Position numbers and translations under genes: made by a program | From: Yersinia entomophaga | GTDB taxonomy: Bacteria > Pseudomonadota > Gammaproteobacteria > Enterobacterales > Enterobacteriaceae | NCBI RefSeq assembly: GCF_001656035.1 | Contig: NZ_CP010029.1 | Coordinates: 2,730,644 to 2,794,643, forward strand | Reading direction: 5' to 3' | Length of the DNA stretch: 64,000 bases | In this document: one piece after another, positions 13,762 to 22,494 of the stretch | How positions within the stretch are numbered: position 1 is the stretch's first letter | Layout: each line of letters starts with the position of its first letter | The notes under the pieces: model-generated | The model's input: the letters and a program-made list of their open reading frames with translations, nothing else | The model's database searches: none | Told to the model about the DNA's origin: nothing

Positions 13762-16269
13762 TTAATAACGACACTGGGCCACAAGCCGTAAAACACCTGA
13801 TTTATCTGACATCTTTGATAAATCTAACTTTGCATAACAGTGCTGAGCAGGCTCTTTTCCCCATTGCACCTTTATTTCCGCATTTTCTGGAACGGCGTTT
13901 AAGTACAACTCACCTTCATCACCAACAATTCCACTGCTATCACCGTTTACCAACGTGGCACTGGAACCAAAAGGTACAGGCTTATTATCACTAAGTAATG
14001 TCACCAGTATTCGGTGCCCCTGCCGGACGCGAAAATCAGCGGCAACCACCGCGCCACGGGTTGGTACAACTTGCTGCACTGACTCATCCAAATCGAGGCC
14101 GTCAGCCAGTCCTTCTGTATCTAAAGCCACGCGGTTATAGGCATAAGGTTCAATAGACGGAATAACTGCATAACCTCTCGAATCAGTTTTAATGCCTCTC
14201 TGATTTAATATTTTTGCTTCCGCAGCGCCTTCTGCTCTAACCAATGCCACCGTCTCCCCTAAAGATTGAGAGAAAGTAATACCATCACGGTGAGCAACAA
14301 TACCGCCCGATAATCCGTAATTTAGCATTCTGCTATTATCGCTATGGCTATATGCCATATTCATGCGTCCAGCATTATGAACATATTCCAACGACGCGCC
14401 GGCGCTGGTTGTCGCATAATTATTACTTTGATCCATGCGGATACCGTATAACAGCGCACGATCTTCCAAAGCACTTCCATTAAACGCTACCTGTTGTGTT
14501 CCCTGTCCACGATCGTTTCTATTAATACCGTAGGTTAGGGTTCCATTTGATATCCATTTATCCAAAGGAATAGAAACGTTAAAAGAAACCTGTTTATCCC
14601 TGGCGGCGGTATTTTCACGACTATCGCTATAAGAAAGGTTTAATCCATATCCAATACCCGCGCGATTAATAGTATATCCGGCGGATAATGATTGGTTTTT
14701 TCCCTGCTTTCCCCAGTAGTCCTGCTGGTTGGCTGACAAATAAACACTGCCCAAATCACCCATTCCCTGATTTAGAGTTAACTGTATTTGGCTACGTTTA
14801 TTTAGCCCAGCGTTAACTGATTTTTTCGCTGTATATTCGTTTGCTTCCGCAAATGAGTAGTAGCCCGATGTAGAATAGCGATAGCCAGCTAACGTCAGCG
14901 AAGTTCCCGTGGTTTCAATACTTTTTGCATATTGAATACGATAAGACTGCCCTTGTTTACGCTGATTATCTTTCAGTCTGGCATCGGCCAGAGTCGTATC
15001 CAGAGAGATAGCACCGAAATTACCTAAGCCGAGTCCAAATCCGGTATTTAACGCGCGATAATTATCAGCAGCCTGTATACCAGAAAGTAAACTAACTCGA
15101 TTAGAAAGCCCATAAATAAAGGAGCCTTCACCAAAATAAGGCTGATAAATATTGGCCCCAGAACTTCTGTAACGGCCAAAAGTTACCTGGTATTTTAATT
15201 GCCCTTCTCTTTGCATCATCGGCACTGAAGAGAATGGCTGGACAAATTTACGCTGTTGCCCGTTCTTTTCGGTGATCGTAACCTCTAAATCTCCGGAACC
15301 AGAAGTTGAATAGAGATCGGATATAACAAACGGCCCAGGCGGCACATAACCTTCATAAATAACATAATTATTTTGGCGAACCGTTACCCGAGCGTTGGTT
15401 TGAGCGATACCACGAATAATGGGTGCGAAACCTCGCTGGCTTCCTGGCAGCATTAAACTATCGGATGAAATGGATGCACCCGTGAACTGTATACTGTTAA
15501 ATACATCCCCGTCAGTGAAAGCTTCACCGAGAATCATTTGGCTCTTTAACCGATGAATATCTCGCTGAACGTAACTGTTAATAGATGAGAAACGGCTACC
15601 CCCCTTATTTTCTTCAGAGTCATGACTATAGGTAGATTGGTTTCTGATACGCCAGGAACCAATATTAATTCCACTTCGTACATTTAAAAAATAGCTTTGG
15701 TTTTTACTTGTTCCATTATGATTATCCGAGCCGGTTAAATCATAGTTCACTAAAAATGAAGACAGCCCCTGTTGCCATAAATGCGATGAAACGGCATCTC
15801 TGACCTGAACATCTAGCGCAGCCTGCGGGATGCTGATATCCAAACGTTGAGAATAAAAATCAAAAACAACAGACGCCTGAGGAATATATTCTTTAAGGTC
15901 ATCAATAATATGTTTTGAAGGAAGATCACTCAGCGTCGGAGTTGACGATATTTTTACGCCAAAGCGGCGGAGGTCATCCACGGTTAACTGTGGTAATAAT
16001 GCTTTATCCGCCGTCTGAATAAATCTGACCCGCCTGGTTTCTTTCTCATTTCCGTTAAGAAATATAACCACCTGATACTCACCGGGTAATTGACCACCAG
16101 AGTTTGAAAAAGCGCTTAAATCAATAACAGCTTGCTCTGCATCACTTAACTCCAACGCAGATAATCGAAAATGGTCTTGCGCCAGAACCGAAGATGATAA
16201 GCATAAAAAAAAGGCTGAAATGAGCGTACAAAATAATAACTTTAGCGCACCTGGATTTATATTTAACAT
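13762..16269 (-). CDS. Fimbrial outer-membrane usher protein
   Basis: The 835-residue product has a signal peptide (about residues 1-30, cut VLA/Q), the N-terminal chaperone-binding domain and the beta-barrel translocation pore with its plug. The C-terminal domains contain a cysteine pair (C in HCYAKL and QCRY). Typical usher segments are visible: LPGEYQVVIFLNG, LMLPGSQRGFAPIIRGIA and VPPGPFVISDLY. It assembles and secretes pilus subunits delivered by the periplasmic chaperone. It follows the chaperone by 38 bases and precedes the adhesin by 11 bases. Confidence 0.95.
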   Translation of the reverse strand: MLNINPGALKLLFCTLISAFFLCLSSSVLAQDHFRLSALELSDAEQAVIDLSAFSNSGGQLPGEYQVVIFLNGNEKETRRVRFIQTADKALLPQLTVDDLRRFGVKISSTPTLSDLPSKHIIDDLKEYIPQASVVFDFYSQRLDISIPQAALDVQVRDAVSSHLWQQGLSSFLVNYDLTGSDNHNGTSKNQSYFLNVRSGINIGSWRIRNQSTYSHDSEENKGGSRFSSINSYVQRDIHRLKSQMILGEAFTDGDVFNSIQFTGASISSDSLMLPGSQRGFAPIIRGIAQTNARVTVRQNNYVIYEGYVPPGPFVISDLYSTSGSGDLEVTITEKNGQQRKFVQPFSSVPMMQREGQLKYQVTFGRYRSSGANIYQPYFGEGSFIYGLSNRVSLLSGIQAADNYRALNTGFGLGLGNFGAISLDTTLADARLKDNQRKQGQSYRIQYAKSIETTGTSLTLAGYRYSTSGYYSFAEANEYTAKKSVNAGLNKRSQIQLTLNQGMGDLGSVYLSANQQDYWGKQGKNQSLSAGYTINRAGIGYGLNLSYSDSRENTAARDKQVSFNVSIPLDKWISNGTLTYGINRNDRGQGTQQVAFNGSALEDRALLYGIRMDQSNNYATTSAGASLEYVHNAGRMNMAYSHSDNSRMLNYGLSGGIVAHRDGITFSQSLGETVALVRAEGAAEAKILNQRGIKTDSRGYAVIPSIEPYAYNRVALDTEGLADGLDLDESVQQVVPTRGAVVAADFRVRQGHRILVTLLSDNKPVPFGSSATLVNGDSSGIVGDEGELYLNAVPENAEIKVQWGKEPAQHCYAKLDLSKMSDKSGVLRLVAQCRY

Positions 16270-16307
16270 AATACTTTTCAGCCTCCTGCTGATCGTTCAT
16301 CTTCCTT

Positions 16308-17018
16308 TTACCGCAGTTTTTGAGTGATCTCCGGGCTGACACCACCGTAGCTATTAATGCTGCTCCACTTTACGGCACAACCCGCTAAGCCCGATGGAAG
16401 TAAGAAGTGGGAAACACCCTGCGGAGCTATCATGTCCGCGCCTGCCAAAGCTTTACCATTAACCCTAATTTGTCCTAGAGTGACGTAATAATTGCTGGGG
16501 TTTTTCACCTCAAGCTGGTTACCAATACGACGAAACATCAATGATTTATAAGCCTCTTCCGCATCTCCAATGATGCCTTTAGGCCGGTAAAACAGTTTGA
16601 TCCTCGTTTTAACCGCTATTAATAAAGTACTTTGTTCATTTTCTTGCACCGAAGGAATAGATTTCACATTCAGGTAAAACACCGATTCCCTATCTTCCGG
16701 TAAGTGACCACCGGTGCGCACAATTCTGAGCGTACTTTCTTTACCTGCATCCAAACGAAATAATGGAGGCGTCACGACAAAGGGAGGTTTCTCACCTTTT
16801 GTATTGCTATTGATAAAGGATTGAATTAAATAAGGCTTTGTTTCATCGGAATTAATTACCGAGATTGACGCCTCTTTTTTATTTCCATCATAGATAACTC
16901 GTGTTCCTCCAACGGTGACACCTGCCCAAGCCGGATATATGAATAACATTGATAATATCAACGTTATTTTCCTAATAAAAAGACACAAATTAAATAAATC
17001 ATTTATTTTAGATTTCAT
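16308..17018 (-). CDS. Periplasmic fimbrial chaperone (PapD/FimC type)
   Basis: The 236-residue protein has a signal peptide ending PAWA at residue 32. The two-immunoglobulin-domain fold of pilus chaperones is recognised from GTRVIYDGNKKEASISVIN, the G1-strand region and the signature ESVFYLNVKSIP; the short F1-G1 loop suggests the FGS type. It caps pilus subunits by donor-strand complementation. It lies between the pilin and usher genes, 95 bases after the pilin stop, with a stem-loop in the gap. Confidence 0.95.
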   Translation of the reverse strand: MKSKINDLFNLCLFIRKITLILSMLFIYPAWAGVTVGGTRVIYDGNKKEASISVINSDETKPYLIQSFINSNTKGEKPPFVVTPPLFRLDAGKESTLRIVRTGGHLPEDRESVFYLNVKSIPSVQENEQSTLLIAVKTRIKLFYRPKGIIGDAEEAYKSLMFRRIGNQLEVKNPSNYYVTLGQIRVNGKALAGADMIAPQGVSHFLLPSGLAGCAVKWSSINSYGGVSPEITQKLR

Positions 17019-17042
17019 AACAACTGTCCATGGTGTTAATTA

Positions 17043-17083
17043 TCCCTGGCAAATAGCCATCACAATTCGCCTGCTGCCAGGGA
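17043..17083 (-). promoter_or_regulatory. Stem-loop between the pilin and chaperone genes
   Basis: A 9-bp perfect stem (TCCCTGGCA/TGCCAGGGA) encloses a 23-base loop in the 95-base gap after the pilin stop. Hairpins at this position in fimbrial operons commonly stabilise or partly terminate the mRNA so that the pilin is made in excess; that role is inferred here. Confidence 0.6.
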
Positions 17084-17113
17084 ATAAATTTTTATGAAAA
17101 TTAATTTATATTT

Positions 17114-17650
17114 TTATTTATAAGAAATGTCGAAGTTTAGAGTAGCCTCTGCCTTTCCTGCTACGCCAGATTGACCATTAGCGACATAAGCGACTTTAAA
17201 AGGAATGTTTACATTAGCGCTATTAATAGCATCCGGGTATTCATAGCTAGCTGAATTTAAAGATATTTGATTTCCATCTTTGTCGTAAAGACCTATACCG
17301 ATCCCTTCAGCGCCTGTTGCATCTAATTTTAACAACTTGTCGTCCTCGAGATCTGCCGTACCGGTAAAAGCGATAGACATAAGAACCGGAGCTCCAGTAA
17401 CAACCGGGCAACCCGTTAATTTAATATCGAAATCTCTCTCACTTCCGCTAACTTTATCGCCTTTATTTTTTATCTCGCTTTTTAAAAATGCGCCCATTGG
17501 GACAGAAAGTGCTGATCCGCCAGAAATGGTACAGGTTGTTTCCATAATTTTACCGGTAAATTTTACCGTTCCGTTTGTTACCCCATAAGTCGTGCTACTT
17601 AAAGACATCAACGTCCCAGTAATTAATGATAAAACCACCCTTCTTTTCAT
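17114..17650 (-). CDS. Major fimbrial subunit (type-1 pilin family)
   Basis: The 178-residue protein has a signal peptide (about residues 1-23) and a type-1 pilin domain. Cys40 and Cys81 (TTCTISGG and LTGCPVV) are the expected disulfide pair, the segment VPMGAFLKSEI lies between them, and the C-terminus LNFDISYK has the penultimate tyrosine. It is the first gene of the operon, with a good ribosome-binding site (AAGGAG, 6 bases before the ATG), consistent with a highly expressed shaft subunit. Confidence 0.93.
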   Translation of the reverse strand: MKRRVVLSLITGTLMSLSSTTYGVTNGTVKFTGKIMETTCTISGGSALSVPMGAFLKSEIKNKGDKVSGSERDFDIKLTGCPVVTGAPVLMSIAFTGTADLEDDKLLKLDATGAEGIGIGLYDKDGNQISLNSASYEYPDAINSANVNIPFKVAYVANGQSGVAGKAEATLNFDISYK

Positions 17651-17696
17651 TTACATCTCCTTGACAAATAAAATAAATATCCATTTTTTAAACTTC

Positions 17697-17725
17697 AAAA
17701 TAAAAGCGTAAATAATTTATGACAA
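17697..17725 (-). promoter_or_regulatory. Predicted promoter of the fimbrial operon
   Basis: On the minus strand, TTGTCA (17720-17725) and TATTTT (17697-17702) are 17 bases apart, placing the start near 17690, about 40 bases before the pilin ATG. Confidence 0.5.
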
Positions 17726-17736
17726 AAACAACTTTC

Positions 17737-17760
17737 CAGTACAGATATAAATCTGTACTG
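17737..17760. promoter_or_regulatory. Palindrome upstream of the pilin promoter, possible operator
   Basis: Perfect 10-base arms CAGTACAGAT and ATCTGTACTG flank ATAA. The centre lies about 58 bases upstream of the predicted transcription start, a usual position for an activator dimer. No matching regulator is encoded next to the operon. Confidence 0.5.
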
Positions 17761-17948
17761 AGATAACAATGACAAATAACTTAAAAAACCAGAATAAAAT
17801 TTTCGATAAAAACAAGAAATAAGAGCTTTAAATAGCTCCTATGTTTTTACTTTTAAATAACCATTAGCGATTTGTAAAATCCATTTACTTTCTTAATTAA
17901 GATTCCATCCTTAGCCTTTTAATTAATATCTTTTAAGGAGAAAATTAT

Positions 17949-17993
17949 ATGGGATTTTATGATTCAGATCAAACTTTAATCTATTTACAGTAA
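17949..17993 (+). CDS. Possible 14-residue micro-ORF
   Basis: ATG GGA ... CAG TAA encodes MGFYDSDQTLIYLQ and is preceded by AAGGAG with 8 bases of spacing. It could be a leader peptide or a chance occurrence; there is no homology evidence. Confidence 0.2.
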   Translation: MGFYDSDQTLIYLQ

Positions 17994-18363
17994 AACAAGA
18001 AAATGACTTAAGTTAAATTGTTTTTTTACAATAAGTTAAAGTTTAAAGTAAATAATTCTTTACACTTAGAAGTTAATTATCTCTACCTTCATCTGGTCTG
18101 GCCTGTGGGAATTTTCTGCTTTATTTAATTAATAATCTCCCAAAACTTAATCATCTTTGTTATCTATTCCGATATAAAATGAAATAACCTACTTTATTAG
18201 TATATTTATTTCGAGCTATTAACCTGTTTAAACCGAGGTATTATCCTTAAAAAAACCAGATAACCACATTATTTATATGTGTAACATTAGATAATGTCTC
18301 ATCTACTCATGCTAAGAAAACCTTGTTTTTCTTCATTTCTCCCACTGGATCTAATAGCCGGGA

Positions 18364-18453
18364 TAACTGAGTATTCTTCAGTTACATCCACCGAGGAGCC
18401 TTGTTTTGATGGCAATATCAATGAGTAAACTCTCTCAATCCAACCTTTCCTGA
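18364..18453 (+). promoter_or_regulatory. Hairpin followed by a 14-residue micro-ORF
   Basis: A 7-bp inverted repeat (TAACTGA/TCAGTTA, 18364-18384) precedes GAGGAG (18393-18398) and an ATG at 18409 that opens a frame encoding MAISMSKLSQSNLS, ending at 18453, 20 bases before the octanucleotide array. The arrangement looks like a short leader ORF but could be chance. Confidence 0.2.
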
Positions 18454-18473
18454 TTGAAGTTATTGATGGCTGC

Positions 18474-18545
18474 ACTAAGTTACTAAGTTACTAAGTTACT
18501 AAGTTACTAAGTTACTAAGTTACTAAGTTACTAAGTTACTAAGTT
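18474..18545. repeat. Octanucleotide microsatellite, (ACTAAGTT)9
   Basis: Nine perfect, uninterrupted copies of the 8-mer ACTAAGTT occupy 72 bases. Every frame on both strands contains stop codons within the array, so it is non-coding. It lies 260 bases upstream of chrR and about 820 bases upstream of the pilin start. Confidence 0.98.
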
Positions 18546-18805
18546 ATAGACATCCATTTTGCTCAAAGAATACAGCTCTACTGTTGCAAGCCAATTAACG
18601 TTTTTTTAGATTATTATTAGTACGATAGAAACAGCATGACCCTTTTTATTATCAAACCCAAGCCTTACACCAAGTCACTCTTAGGTAGCGATATTTTTAT
18701 TGATATTCAGCAAGATAAGCAGACAAATACCTATTGTTTAATTCGAGTAAGCAAGCCTAATCTAGTTCAAGACAATATTATTTCACCAATTAACAGGAGT
18801 GAGTC

Positions 18806-19378
18806 ATGTCACAGCAGCCGCTTAAACTTGTTACCTTACTGGGTAGTCTGCGTTCCGGTTCCTATAACGCTATGGTTGCCAAAGCCTTGCCGCAATTAGC
18901 TCCCGCTGGAGTGACTATCGAGGCCCTGCCTTCTATCCGCGATATTCCTCTTTATGATGCTGATGTTCAACAGGAAGATGGCATTCCAGCTAGCGTAGAA
19001 GCCATTGCAGAGCAAATCCGCCAGGCCGATGGCGTGATCATTGTGACACCAGAATATAACTATTCGGTTCCCGGCGGTTTGAAAAACGCTATCGATTGGC
19101 TTTCTCGCCTACAAAACCAGCCCTTGGCTGGCAAACCCGTGTTAATTCAAACGAGTTCAATGGGCCCTATCGGCGGCGCACGCTGCCAATATCACCTGCG
19201 CCAGATTTTGGTCTTCCTCGACGCTATGGTGATGAATAAACCAGAATTTATGGGCGGCGTAATTCAGAGCAAAGTCGATGAAGAGCGCAGAGAATTAACC
19301 GATCAGGGAACCTTGGATTTTCTGACTAAACAACTCGCCGCGTTCAGCGCTTATATTGAGCGAGTTAGAGTGAAGTAA
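18806..19378 (+). CDS. chrR: NADPH-dependent FMN reductase / chromate-quinone reductase ChrR (YieF)
   Basis: The 190-residue protein matches E. coli ChrR. The flavodoxin-like FMN-binding loop GSLRSGSYNAMV is at residues 13-24 and the family signature TPEYNYSVPGGLKNAIDWLSR near residue 78 contacts FMN. The enzyme reduces quinones by two electrons, and chromate and other electrophiles as side reactions. The ATG at 18806 has AGGAGTGAGTC upstream. A 19404-19445 terminator follows. Confidence 0.95.
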   Translation: MSQQPLKLVTLLGSLRSGSYNAMVAKALPQLAPAGVTIEALPSIRDIPLYDADVQQEDGIPASVEAIAEQIRQADGVIIVTPEYNYSVPGGLKNAIDWLSRLQNQPLAGKPVLIQTSSMGPIGGARCQYHLRQILVFLDAMVMNKPEFMGGVIQSKVDEERRELTDQGTLDFLTKQLAAFSAYIERVRVK

Positions 19379-19403
19379 GCCCCATTTTGCATCAGACCCG
19401 GAT

Positions 19404-19445
19404 AAAAAAAGCCCCGATCTCTGCAGATTCGGGGCCATTTTTATT
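19404..19445. terminator. Bidirectional terminator between chrR and adeP
   Basis: A 7-bp stem GCCCCGA/TCGGGGC is flanked by an A-run on one side and a T-run on the other, so it can end both convergent genes. Confidence 0.85.
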
Positions 19446-19459
19446 ACTCGATCAAATAA

Positions 19460-20788
19460 TTAATGATCGACAAAGGCAATTTTTAGCACAAAGAGTAACG
19501 CCACAACGACGACGCAAGGGCTGATTTCACGCCAACGCCCGGTGCCCAGCTTCATTACGCAATATGCGATAAAGCCTAAAGCGATACCTTCAGTGATTGA
19601 GAAGCTGAATGGCATCATGGCGGCAGTCACAAAGGCCGGAACCGCTTCGGTTAAATCATCCCATTTCACTCGAGCCAGGCTGGATGTCATCAGAACCCCA
19701 ACATAAATCAGCGCGCCAGCGGCCGCATAAGCAGGCACCATCCCGGCAAGCGGTGAGATAAAGATCACCAGCAAGAATAGGATACCCACCACAACAGCGG
19801 TTAAACCCGTGCGGCCGCCGACGGAAACACCAGAGGAGCTTTCGATATAAGCGGTTACCGAAGAGGTTCCTACCAGCGCCCCTGCTACAGAGCTGATACT
19901 GTCGACGTAAAGCGCCTGTTTCATTCGAGGGAACTTGCCGTTTTCATCCGTCAGACCCGCTTTATCTGTTACACCAATCAGCGTGCCAGATGAATCGAAA
20001 AGATTAACCAGCATAAAGGAGAAAATGACGCCTGCCAGACCCAGATTCAACGCACCGGCGATATCCACTTGGCCAACAACGCTGGTGACGCTGGGTGGCA
20101 TGGAGAAAATACCGTGATACTGCACATCGCCCAACGCCCAGCCGATCAGCGTAGTTACAACGATGGATACCAGCACTGCCGCATGGATATTACGCGAAGC
20201 CAATACCGCAATGATAAAGAAGCCTAGCGCTCCCAATAGGACGCTGTGGGAGCTCAGATCGCCCACGGCGACCAGTGTGTCCGGATTTGCTACCACTATA
20301 CCGGCATTTTTCAGACCCATCATCGCGATAAATAGACCAATACCACTGGTAATACCGACACGAAGGCTCAATGGAATGTTGGCAATCATCCAATAGCGGA
20401 TGCGGAAAATGGTCAATAGCAGGAAACCGATTGCGCCCCAGAAAATAGCGCCCATCGCCACCTGCCATGAAATACCCATAGCGCCAACGACGACAAAAGC
20501 GAAGAAGGCGTTCAGCCCCATAGCGGGAGCCAAAGCAACAGGTAAGTTCGCCAATAATCCCATTAAAATACTGCCAAAAGCGGCGATCAAGCAGGTAGTG
20601 ACAAAAACAGCCTGCACATCCATACCGGCAACCCCTAGGATTTGGGGGTTAACAAAAACGATATAGACCATGGTCAGGAAAGTCGTCATACCGGCGATCA
20701 GCTCAGTGCGCGCCGTTGTTCCATGTTGTTTTAGCTTAAATACGCGTTCGAGCATCCCCTGCTCAACATCAAGGTTTGGTTTACTCAT
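19460..20788 (-). CDS. adeP: Adenine permease AdeP (NCS2/AzgA-type)
   Basis: This polytopic inner-membrane protein of 442 residues matches E. coli AdeP (YieG) from GMLERVFKL to the end. Conserved elements include ALAPAMGLNAFFAF, the NLFDSSGTLIGVTDKAGL loop and SSSGVSVGGRTGL. It imports adenine by proton symport. I prefer the ATG at 20788 (MSKPNLDVEQ); an in-frame TTG at 20803 would add five residues. Neither has a strong ribosome-binding site. No clear PurR box is seen upstream. Confidence 0.95.
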   Translation of the reverse strand: MSKPNLDVEQGMLERVFKLKQHGTTARTELIAGMTTFLTMVYIVFVNPQILGVAGMDVQAVFVTTCLIAAFGSILMGLLANLPVALAPAMGLNAFFAFVVVGAMGISWQVAMGAIFWGAIGFLLLTIFRIRYWMIANIPLSLRVGITSGIGLFIAMMGLKNAGIVVANPDTLVAVGDLSSHSVLLGALGFFIIAVLASRNIHAAVLVSIVVTTLIGWALGDVQYHGIFSMPPSVTSVVGQVDIAGALNLGLAGVIFSFMLVNLFDSSGTLIGVTDKAGLTDENGKFPRMKQALYVDSISSVAGALVGTSSVTAYIESSSGVSVGGRTGLTAVVVGILFLLVIFISPLAGMVPAYAAAGALIYVGVLMTSSLARVKWDDLTEAVPAFVTAAMMPFSFSITEGIALGFIAYCVMKLGTGRWREISPCVVVVALLFVLKIAFVDH

Positions 20789-21087
20789 TATCAGAGTCCA
20801 CAATAGGGGGTGAATAGTCGGCTGCTATCCTATAACAAAACGCGTCAATGTTGAGCCGGATCACACTCTTTTTTAGCTATTTTTCGCAGAGGTTTGTATC
20901 AAATAGCCCCGTTTTTACGGCTACTCCACTTAAAAAAAACCGCTGATTTTGACGATTTTCTTACTCAATCGACTGTATTTATTAAATTTGTTATTAATTA
21001 CTACGCTAATCATGACAATAAACGTCGCAATATTAATCCGTGACGTTAAAGTGGGTTTAAGCGATTTTTACAGCAAGGATTGGTGCT

Positions 21088-21756
21088 ATGTCTCAGATTC
21101 AATGCGTCATGTTTGATTGCGACGGAACATTAGTAGACAGCGAAGTGCTATGTTGCCGAGCCTATGTGCTACTTTTTGCCCATTATGGTATTCACCTTTC
21201 TCTGGAAAGCGTCATTAAGCGCTTCAAGGGCATAAAACTCTATGAAATTATTGAGTGTGTCAGCGATGAATATCATTTAAATCAGCCAGTTACTGAAATG
21301 GAGAGAATATATCGACAGGAAGTCGCGCGGCTGTTTGACAGTGAATTGCAACCTATTACCGGCGCTAACTCACTGTTAAAAAAAATAAATGTGCCAGTCT
21401 GTGTGGTATCTAACGGACCGGTCAGTAAGATGGAGCACTCACTGGGACTGACAGATTTACGCCATTTCTTCGCTAATCATTTATATAGTGGCTACGACAT
21501 TCAGCGCTGGAAACCCGATCCCGCCTTGATTCACCACGCGGCCAATAAAATGCAGGTTCCCGTTGAAGCCTGTATTTTAGTCGAGGACTCGCTGGCAGGC
21601 GCTCAGGCCGGCATCGCGGCGGGCATACCGGTTTTTTACTATTGCGCCGATCCCCATAACCAGCCAATCGATCATCCATTAGTCACCACTTTTTACTATA
21701 TGCAGCAACTTCCTGAGTTATGGCAGCTAAAAGGCTGGAAACTGACGAAAAATTAG
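21088..21756 (+). CDS. yieH: 6-phosphogluconate phosphatase YieH (HAD superfamily)
   Basis: The 222-residue protein matches E. coli YieH. The HAD motif I FDCDGTLVDSE carries the nucleophile Asp, motif II is VVSNGP, Lys occurs in RWKPDPAL and the acidic motif is ILVEDSLAGAQAG. E. coli YieH hydrolyses 6-phosphogluconate and other small phosphates. It is convergent with the permease gene; the two stop codons overlap (21753-21756). Confidence 0.92.
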   Translation: MSQIQCVMFDCDGTLVDSEVLCCRAYVLLFAHYGIHLSLESVIKRFKGIKLYEIIECVSDEYHLNQPVTEMERIYRQEVARLFDSELQPITGANSLLKKINVPVCVVSNGPVSKMEHSLGLTDLRHFFANHLYSGYDIQRWKPDPALIHHAANKMQVPVEACILVEDSLAGAQAGIAAGIPVFYYCADPHNQPIDHPLVTTFYYMQQLPELWQLKGWKLTKN

Positions 21757-22493
21757 CTGGCAGACAGCGCCGGTTTATTCCTCCACCAGCGCCATGTTCG
21801 TTTAATTGCCCGCGTTTGCGGGCTGAAACGGCGATTGATAACGTTGGCCGATACATCCAAAGTCAGACAAAAAACAAAGTAAATCAGGGCAACGAACAGG
21901 AATACCTCCATCGGGTACACCATGCTGCGATTATTAACCTGAGTAGCCAGAAATGTCAGTTCATTCACGCCAACTATATAGGCCAGCGAAGTATCTTTTA
22001 TCAATGAGATCCATTGATTGATAAACGACGGCACCATCATGCGCAGCGCCTGCGGTAAAACCACGTAAGCCAATACCTGCCAACGGTTAAATCCGAGGGA
22101 TAACCCCGCTTGCCATTGGCCTTCTCCTATCGCTAGAATGCCCGCTTTTACCGCGTGAGCCAGATAGGCCGAGGCAATCAGCGCCAGCGCACACACCACG
22201 GTGGTAATTTCCGGAATATCTACGCCAAAAACGATCGGTAGTAAAAAATAGGTCCAAAAAATCAGCATAATAACGGGGATAGCACGGAAAAACCCTAAAA
22301 CCGCCGCCAGTATTCCGCCCCATACGCCCCGCGACATCGCCAGCGCTACACCAAGAATAATCCCCAGAGCTGCCGACGCCGCTCCCGCCATCAGGCTAAT
22401 CGCCAGCGTCAGCGCCGCGCCGCCTAATGGGCCATCGGGGAACGTTCCCCACAACAAATAGCGCCAGTTATCCGCAATAATCGTAAAATCCAT
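21753..22493 (-). CDS. Polar amino acid ABC transporter permease (HisM/GltK family), second permease
   Basis: The 246-residue inner-membrane protein has the ABC permease (EAA loop) region GQWQAGLSLGFNRWQVLAYVVLPQALR and about five membrane segments. Its ATG at 22493 follows the stop of the first permease gene by one base with GAGGG upstream; an in-frame TTG at 22511 is less likely. It should pair with the adjacent permease to form the channel for a periplasmic binding-protein-dependent importer. The substrate is not identifiable, but the family imports glutamate, glutamine, arginine, histidine and similar amino acids. No ATPase gene follows: yieH converges directly. Confidence 0.88.
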   Translation of the reverse strand: MDFTIIADNWRYLLWGTFPDGPLGGAALTLAISLMAGAASAALGIILGVALAMSRGVWGGILAAVLGFFRAIPVIMLIFWTYFLLPIVFGVDIPEITTVVCALALIASAYLAHAVKAGILAIGEGQWQAGLSLGFNRWQVLAYVVLPQALRMMVPSFINQWISLIKDTSLAYIVGVNELTFLATQVNNRSMVYPMEVFLFVALIYFVFCLTLDVSANVINRRFSPQTRAIKRTWRWWRNKPALSAS

Positions 22494-22494
22494 C

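Larger units (their letters stand above)
17651..18805. other. Long AT-rich non-coding region between the fimbrial operon and chrR
   Basis: This 1155-base stretch has no convincing gene. It contains the predicted pilin promoter, a 24-base palindrome (17737-17760), two 14-codon reading frames with strong ribosome-binding sites (17949-17993 and 18409-18453), a small hairpin (18364-18384) and a nine-copy octanucleotide repeat (18474-18545). A minus-strand or plus-strand regulatory RNA is possible but not shown by the sequence. Confidence 0.7.

Noticed and set aside
18474..18545. CRISPR array
   Set aside because: The repeats are 8 bases, contiguous and have no spacers; it is a microsatellite.
17651..18805. 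Invertible fimS-like promoter switch
   Set aside because: I see no pair of long inverted repeats flanking the predicted promoter and no recombinase gene next to the operon.
18636..18899. 87-codon plus-strand frame upstream of and overlapping chrR
   Set aside because: Its second half is an out-of-frame reading of chrR and its first half has no recognisable features.
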